From Polaromonas sp. (GTDB lineage: Bacteria; Pseudomonadota; Gammaproteobacteria; Burkholderiales; Burkholderiaceae_C), in contig JABMMH010000231.1 in assembly GCA_013205645.1 (NCBI GenBank), positions 1-9,777 of the forward strand: DNA of 9,777 nucleotides, written 5' to 3'. This document shows, piece by piece, positions 5,747 through 9,777 of the stretch. The notes under the pieces are model-generated. The model was not told the origin of the DNA, searched no databases, and saw nothing but the letters and a program-made list of their open reading frames with translations. Every line of letters begins with the position of its first letter. Positions within the stretch are counted from its first letter, which is position 1. A program made the position numbers and the translations under genes.

Positions 5747-6307
5747 ATGGCCCAACCATTTTTCGGTAGACGCGACTCCGAACCCGCAGGCTTGCGCCCC
5801 GGCGCCGTCAGCAACCAAGCCAACCCCAGCAGCTCAGCGCAAGCGCAAACTTCAGCGGCAAGACAAGCGCTCGACAGTTCTGCCATCAACCCGGTCCCAA
5901 GCACAGCCCCTGGCAAAGAACCCGGCAGTAAGCTCACCGTCGGTCCCAACATCAAGCTCAAGGGCGTCGAGATCACCGATTGCGACACCCTCGTGGTGGA
6001 GGGCACGGTTGAGGCCACGATGGACTCTCGCGTGATTCAAATTTCAGAGCTCGGCGCTTTCAAAGGCTCTGCTGACATCGACATCGCGGAGATTCACGGT
6101 CAGTTCGACGGCAACCTCACGGTGCGTGAAAAGCTGGTGATTTACGCCACCGGTAAAGTGATTGGCAAGATTCGTTATGGCAAATTGGTGATCGAAGAAG
6201 GCGGCCAGATCTCGGGCGACATTCAGGTTGGCTCGGCTGGCACTGTTGCACCGGCTTCTACAAGCTCAGTCAACGTCGCTAGGCCCGATGTGCAGCGCGT
6301 CGCCTGA
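5747..6307 (+). CDS. Bactofilin (polymer-forming cytoskeletal protein)
   Basis: Bactofilins are nucleotide-independent, beta-helical cytoskeletal polymers involved in cell shape, polarity and placing wall-modifying enzymes. The 186-residue protein has a low-complexity N-terminal tail rich in Ser, Ala, Gln and Pro (about 10-60). A bactofilin (DUF583) domain follows at about 63-160, made of short repeating strands: VGPNIKLKGVEI (65-76), VVEGTVEATM (83-92), IQISELGAFKGSAD (97-110), AEIHGQFDGNLTV (114-126), KLVIYATGKVIGKIRYG (129-145) and LVIEEGGQISGDIQ (147-160), then a short disordered tail. The start at 5747 (MAQPFFGRR) is chosen over an upstream in-frame ATG at 5717 because AAGGA lies 8 nt ahead and the sequence looks like family N-termini. 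No M23 peptidase, the frequent partner gene, is adjacent; the gene stands alone and converges with lrgB. Confidence 0.93.
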   Translation: MAQPFFGRRDSEPAGLRPGAVSNQANPSSSAQAQTSAARQALDSSAINPVPSTAPGKEPGSKLTVGPNIKLKGVEITDCDTLVVEGTVEATMDSRVIQISELGAFKGSADIDIAEIHGQFDGNLTVREKLVIYATGKVIGKIRYGKLVIEEGGQISGDIQVGSAGTVAPASTSSVNVARPDVQRVA

Positions 6308-6321
6308 GGCGCCTGTCGACC

Positions 6322-6335
6322 GCCCGCATGCGGGC
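6322..6335. terminator. Palindrome between convergent bactofilin and lrgB genes
   Basis: A perfect 14-bp palindrome with arms GCCCGC and GCGGGC sits in the 28-bp gap between the bactofilin stop (6307) and the lrgB stop (6336), touching the latter. It could act as a GC-rich bidirectional transcription end, but there is no T-run on either side, so it may only stabilise 3' ends. Confidence 0.4.
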
Positions 6336-7061
6336 TCAGAGCAGCCGCATCAGCAGCGGTAGCAGCAATGACGCCAGTACCACCTGCAGGCCCAGTGCCA
6401 GCGCCGCATAGGCGCCTGCGTCGGCATTGACCTGCATCGCCCGCGCTGCACCAATGCCGTGCGAAGTGGTGCCCAAGGCGAAGCCGCGTGCCGTCCAGCC
6501 AGCGGCATCGGTTGGAATGCCCAGCACGTCAAACAAGTACTTGCCACTGAGCGCGCCGATCAGACCGGTCACCACCGAGAAAACGGCGGTCAGCGCAGGA
6601 ATGCCGCCTATGCTGGCGGCAATGCCCATGGCGACCGGCGCGGTCACAGACTTGGGTGCCAGCGACAACAACACGTCACTTGGCAAACCCACCGCCCAGC
6701 CCAACGCCAAGGCCGAACCACTGGCGGTCATACCGCCTGCTAAGGCCGCCAGCAGTAGCCTGCCCCAGCGACGCTTGAGGTCAGCGCGGCGCTGCCACAG
6801 CGGCCAAGCCAAGGCGACCACGGCGGGGCCCAACAAAAAGTGAATGAACTGCGCACCGGCGAAGTACGTCTCGTAAGGCACGCCGGTGAGTAGCAGGCCC
6901 GAGGCAATCACCGTCACGGTCCAGAAAACTGGGTTGGCCCACGGCGCATGGTTGACGGCCGTGTAGGCCGCTTGCGCCAGCAAATAAACCACCAGCGTGG
7001 CCGTCAGGCCGAACAGCGGCGTGGCCGACAGGTAGACCCACAGCTCCACGAAATTAGACAT
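6336..7061 (-). CDS. lrgB: LrgB / CidB family membrane protein
   Basis: The 241-residue, very hydrophobic protein is the large subunit of a CidA/LrgB-type pair in the inner membrane, similar to E. coli YohK. It has about seven likely membrane segments and the family's conserved motifs: LLGPAVVALAWPL (76-88), PKSVTAPVAMGIA (136-148) and the glycine/histidine loop GTTSHGIGAARA (197-208). Such pairs were first called murein-hydrolase regulators. Later work on relatives (plant PLGG1, Bacillus PftAB) shows transport of small organic acids such as glycolate, glycerate or pyruvate. The start MSNFVELW (ATG 7059-7061) overlaps the 3' end of cidA by 8 bp, implying translational coupling; a start 11 codons upstream (7094) is possible but gives an atypical N-terminus. 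It is the third gene of the glcD-cidA-lrgB run. Confidence 0.93.
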   Translation of the reverse strand: MSNFVELWVYLSATPLFGLTATLVVYLLAQAAYTAVNHAPWANPVFWTVTVIASGLLLTGVPYETYFAGAQFIHFLLGPAVVALAWPLWQRRADLKRRWGRLLLAALAGGMTASGSALALGWAVGLPSDVLLSLAPKSVTAPVAMGIAASIGGIPALTAVFSVVTGLIGALSGKYLFDVLGIPTDAAGWTARGFALGTTSHGIGAARAMQVNADAGAYAALALGLQVVLASLLLPLLMRLL

Positions 7062-7431
7062 GCTTGCGCGGCTCGTCTGTGTTGCTGGCATCATCGCGAC
7101 GCCACAAGTAGTTCAGCAGCAGTGCCGTCACGGCCAGCCCGATCAGCGTTGAGACCACCAGCACCAGCAACATGCGGCCACCATATTGGCTGACGATGGA
7201 CAGATGCGTCATGACGCCGACGCCGACCGGCACAAACAGCAGCGATAAATGTGACAGCAGGTAATCGGCACAGACCGACACCGGCTCTCGCACCACAGCC
7301 CAGCGCAGCGCTATCAGCAGCAGCATCATGCCGACCACCGGCCCGGGCAAAGGCAGCGACAAGCCACGTGACAGCAACTCGCCCATCGACTGCAAAACCA
7401 GTAGCCAGCCGAGGCCGCGCAGTCCGTTCAT
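7054..7431 (-). CDS. cidA: CidA / LrgA family holin-like membrane protein
   Basis: This 125-residue membrane protein is the small subunit that partners LrgB, similar to E. coli YohJ. Four hydrophobic segments are visible at about 5-20, 30-47, 57-78 and 86-109. They carry the family motif LPGPVVGM (28-35) and the FVPVGVGVM turn (66-74), and a charged tail RRDDASNTDEPRKH follows. Length is normal. The ATG at 7429-7431 is the natural start; the 12 nt between it and the glcD stop (7444) contain no Shine-Dalgarno sequence, so translation probably depends on ribosomes arriving from glcD. Its stop overlaps the lrgB start. Family membership is clear. Whether it forms a holin, a transporter subunit or both is not decided by sequence; the oxidase upstream favours transport. 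Confidence 0.92.
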   Translation of the reverse strand: MNGLRGLGWLLVLQSMGELLSRGLSLPLPGPVVGMMLLLIALRWAVVREPVSVCADYLLSHLSLLFVPVGVGVMTHLSIVSQYGGRMLLVLVVSTLIGLAVTALLLNYLWRRDDASNTDEPRKHV

Positions 7432-7443
7432 GTGGATATTTTT

Positions 7444-8946
7444 TTAGAAGCGCGGCAGATCTGGGTGCGCGATTTGGCCGCCGCGCACCAGCATCTTGCC
7501 GTACTCAGCGCAGCGTTGCAGCGTCGGAATCACCTTGCCGGGGTTCAGCAGACCGCGTGCGTCAAAGGCGCGTTTGACGCCGAACATCTGCTCGTTTTCA
7601 GCGGCGCTGAACTGCACGCACATGCTGTTGAGTTTTTCAATCCCAACGCCGTGTTCGCCGGTCACCGTGCCGCCCATGGCGACGCTGGTTTCCAAAATGT
7701 CAGCGCCAAACAACTCGCAGCGGTGCAGCTGGTCAGCATCGTTCGCGTCAAACAAAATCAGTGGGTGCAGGTTGCCGTCGCCGGCATGAAAAACGTTGGC
7801 ACAACGCAACTGGTATTTTTTTTCCATCTCGCCAATCGCCAACAAAATATCGGCCAAGCGATTGCGCGGAATGGTTGAGTCCATGCACATGTAGTCGGGG
7901 CTGATGCGGCCAGACGCCGGGAAGGCATTTTTGCGGCCGCTCCAAAAGCGCAGGCGCTCGGCTTCGTCTTGGCTGACCGTGATGTCGGTGGCGCCGCAGC
8001 GCGTCAGCACCTCGCTCATGCGGCCAATTTCTTCTTCCACTTCTTCCGGCGTGCCGTCGCTTTCGCAGAGCAAAATCGCCGCCGCGGTGAGGTCGTAGCC
8101 TGCGTGTACAAAGTCTTCTACGGCGGCGGTCATGGGCTTGTCCATCATCTCCAGCCCGGCCGGAATGATGCCAGCGGCAATCACTGCGGCCACCGCGTCG
8201 CCGGCTTTGCGCAAGTCGTCAAAGCTGGCCATGATGCAGCGCGCCAATTGCGGCTTGGGCACCAGCTTGACTGTGACTTCGGTGGTCACTGCCAACATGC
8301 CTTCGCTGCCAACGATGACGCTGAGCAGGTCGTAGCCGGGCGTGTCCAGCGCGTCGCTGCCGAACTCAATCTCATCGCCTTCAATCGTGAAGCCGCGCAC
8401 CTTGAGCACGTTGTGCACGGTCAGTCCGTACTTCAGGCAATGCACGCCGCCCGAGTTTTCGGCAACGTTGCCGCCGATGGTGCAGGCGATCTGGCTCGAC
8501 GGGTCGGGCGCGTAATACAAATCATGCGGGGCCGCGGCTTCAGAGATCGCCAAGTTGCGCACGCCACCTTGCACCACGGCGGTTCGGCTGGCCGAGTCCA
8601 TTTTTAAAATCTTGTTGAACTTGGCCAGCGACAGCGTGACGCCCAGCTTGTGCGGCATCGCTCCGCCCGACAAGCCGGTGCCAGCACCGCGTGCCACCAC
8701 CGGCACGTCCAGCGCGTGACAAGTCTTCAGCACCGCTTGCACCTCTGCATAGGTTTCGGGCAGCGCGACCACCAGCGGGCGCTGGCGGTAAGCGGTCAGG
8801 CCATCGCACTCGTAGGGCGTGGTGTCTTCGCGGTTCCACAGCAGCGCATGCTGCGGCAAAACCTTCTGTAAGGCGGCGACAACCTGCGACTGACGCTCGG
8901 CGCGTTCTAGCGAGGCTTGCTGTTCAGATGAAACGGGTGCATTCAT
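7444..8946 (-). CDS. glcD: GlcD-type FAD-linked 2-hydroxyacid oxidase (glycolate / D-lactate)
   Basis: The 500-residue flavoprotein matches the glycolate oxidase subunit GlcD / D-lactate dehydrogenase group of the VAO (PCMH) superfamily; E. coli GlcD is 499 residues. The FAD-binding half has PVVARGAGTGLSGGA (82-96), PDPSSQIACTIGGNVAENSG (148-167) and VGSEGMLAVTTEVTVKL (212-228). The C-terminal FAD-oxidase half has VFHAGDGNLHPLILF (385-399), which carries the substrate and metal-site histidines, and GEHGVGIEK (430-438). These enzymes oxidise glycolate, D-lactate or a related 2-hydroxyacid at the inner membrane. The start is ATG 8944-8946 (MNAPVSSE), fixed by a strong AGGAG 7 nt upstream; a longer frame to 8997 is disfavoured. 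No glcE or glcF follows. Instead cidA starts 12 nt after the stop, so the enzyme may work alone, like single-subunit D-lactate dehydrogenases, or with subunits encoded elsewhere. Exact substrate uncertain. Confidence 0.92.
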   Translation of the reverse strand: MNAPVSSEQQASLERAERQSQVVAALQKVLPQHALLWNREDTTPYECDGLTAYRQRPLVVALPETYAEVQAVLKTCHALDVPVVARGAGTGLSGGAMPHKLGVTLSLAKFNKILKMDSASRTAVVQGGVRNLAISEAAAPHDLYYAPDPSSQIACTIGGNVAENSGGVHCLKYGLTVHNVLKVRGFTIEGDEIEFGSDALDTPGYDLLSVIVGSEGMLAVTTEVTVKLVPKPQLARCIMASFDDLRKAGDAVAAVIAAGIIPAGLEMMDKPMTAAVEDFVHAGYDLTAAAILLCESDGTPEEVEEEIGRMSEVLTRCGATDITVSQDEAERLRFWSGRKNAFPASGRISPDYMCMDSTIPRNRLADILLAIGEMEKKYQLRCANVFHAGDGNLHPLILFDANDADQLHRCELFGADILETSVAMGGTVTGEHGVGIEKLNSMCVQFSAAENEQMFGVKRAFDARGLLNPGKVIPTLQRCAEYGKMLVRGGQIAHPDLPRF

Positions 8947-8953
8947 GTCAAAG

Positions 8954-8958
8954 CTCCT
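8954..8958 (-). promoter_or_regulatory. Ribosome binding site of glcD
   Basis: AGGAG on the minus strand lies 7 nt ahead of the ATG at 8946. It is the strongest Shine-Dalgarno of the minus-strand operon and decides the start of glcD in favour of MNAPVSSE over an upstream in-frame codon. Confidence 0.85.
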
Positions 8959-9029
8959 GCCGCCAGCCACGTCGGAAAGCGACTGTTGGCGGGGCAAGCT
9001 GCACTTTAAACCAAATAGCCGCGGCTCAT

Positions 9030-9777
9030 TCAGGGCGCACCAAAGCCATAGCGCGCAAAGGTGGTCTGTGCGGGCGTGGCCAGCAGGGCTTTGGCAAACG
9101 CCGCTGCTGCCGGCTTGGCTCCGTTTTTAACCGTCACGCCATAAGCGGCGCCAACTTGCAGGTTGGCCGGCAAGGCCACCACGGCCAAGCGCGGCACTTC
9201 TTTTTGCGCGGCCACAGCGTTGGTGCAGTAGGTCAGAAAAACATCGGCCTGGTTGTTGTCCATCACCCAGGCGTAAGTGCCGCGGCCGGCCGGCGCCTTA
9301 GGCGAGTCTGCACCGCCGGTGAGCTTCAAGGCCTTGGCGTCCAGCGTGGCGTATGCGCCGGCCTTGACGCTGTCGGCTTTGCGGAACAGCTCCCAAGCGT
9401 AGTCACCCGCGGGGTCGGCCTTGGGCATGGAGGTGCCCAAGCGCACCGTCGGGTCGAGCAGGGTGTCGAGCAAGGTGGACGGTGCAGTCTTGAGGTTGGC
9501 CTGGGTCAGGGCGCACAAGCTGTTGCGCACGAACACGGCTGGCGCTCCCCAAGCACCCGCATTGGCCAGGCGTTGCGGATGCTGAATGTCAGCCGAGGCG
9601 AAGACCTGCGCAGCGTCGCCTTTCTCAATGCGTTCACGCAGCAAGCCAGACGCGCCGAAGGTCAGTGCGATCTTTTGGCCGGTGCGGGTTTCGTAGTCGC
9701 GCGCAATCGTAGTCGCGCGCAATGTCCGTCATCGCTTCCCGCAAGCTGCCAGCGGCGAAGACTGGCAAGGGTTCATG
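9030..9777 (-). pseudogene. Molybdate-type ABC transporter substrate-binding protein (ModA-like), frameshifted and cut by the window edge
   Basis: The product resembles periplasmic molybdate/tungstate-binding proteins (ModA family), which capture the oxyanion for an ABC importer. Reading inward from the right edge, one frame gives PLPVFAAGSLREAMTDIARDY, the typical start of the mature protein. A second frame then continues to the stop with YETRTGQKIALTFGASG, LLRERIEKGDAAQVFASAD, DPAGDYAWELF, GRGTYAWVMDNNQADVFLTY and a normal C-terminus. The frames are separated by an exact 16-bp tandem duplication (9692-9707 and 9708-9723). Removing one copy restores MTDIARDYETRTG without a break. As it stands the upstream frame ends at a TGA at plus-strand 9634-9636. 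The downstream frame opens at an ATG (9722) created by the duplication, which would lack a signal peptide. The signal peptide itself lies outside the window. It may be a true pseudogene, an unstable repeat or an assembly error. Confidence 0.8.
9692..9723 (-). repeat. Exact 16-bp tandem duplication inside the modA-like gene
   Basis: The plus-strand unit CGTAGTCGCGCGCAAT occurs twice in a row at 9692-9707 and 9708-9723. Sixteen is not a multiple of three, so the extra copy shifts the reading frame. The copies are identical, as expected of a recent slippage event or a sequence artefact. Confidence 0.95.

Noticed and set aside
5553..5759. 68-codon minus-strand frame in the yggS-bactofilin gap
   Set aside because: No family resemblance and it overlaps the bactofilin start; the region is better explained by a terminator-like hairpin and the bactofilin leader.
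7969..8607. 212-codon plus-strand frame inside glcD
   Set aside because: It is antisense to a well-conserved flavoprotein region and shows no domain or ribosome binding site.
9017..9026. AGCCGCGGCT palindrome after the modA-like gene as a terminator
   Set aside because: The stem would be only three or four pairs with a tiny loop, and the following bases are not a T-run.
1..9777. CRISPR array, tRNA or rRNA genes, transposase or phage genes
   Set aside because: No spaced repeats, cloverleaf-like sequence or mobile-element proteins are seen on either strand.

Overview
The window is about 9.8 kb of ordinary, densely packed, fairly GC-rich bacterial chromosome. Gene content, order and protein style suggest a betaproteobacterium of the order Burkholderiales, probably Comamonadaceae. 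This is judged by recognising protein families; no search was run. There is no rRNA, tRNA, CRISPR array, insertion sequence, phage gene or defence island.

Layout. Positions 27-1982 and on to 2629 hold rsmI (minus strand), whose start codon overlaps that of yraN, followed on the plus strand by yraN, a diaA/gmhA-type SIS gene and dolP. This matches the E. coli rsmI-lpoA-yraN-diaA-dolP neighbourhood without lpoA. It meets tail to tail an NAD(P)-dependent beta-hydroxyacid dehydrogenase (2661-3581). That gene lies downstream of pilT (3641-4684), which is divergent from yggS (4773-5531). A 215-bp leader then precedes a bactofilin gene (5747-6307). It converges on a minus-strand operon that reads glcD (7444-8946), cidA/lrgA (7054-7431), lrgB (6336-7061). 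At the right edge is a molybdate-type periplasmic binding protein gene, broken by a 16-bp tandem duplication.

How the genes fit together. The first block concerns ribosome modification (RsmI), a predicted nuclease-fold protein (YraN), replication-initiation control or sugar-phosphate chemistry (DiaA/GmhA) and outer-membrane integrity (DolP). PilT retracts type IV pili, YggS handles pyridoxal phosphate and bactofilin is a cytoskeletal polymer. The glcD-cidA-lrgB operon is the most suggestive functional unit. CidA/LrgB pairs are related to the plant plastid glycolate/glycerate carrier PLGG1, so here they may import the 2-hydroxyacid that the GlcD-like flavoprotein oxidises.

I see no convincing new multi-gene system. 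The points most worth checking are the frameshifting duplication in the modA-like gene, the operon linking a hydroxyacid oxidase to a CidA/LrgB pair, a perfect hairpin that buries the bactofilin ribosome binding site, and the loss of a zinc-ligand glutamate in the SIS protein.
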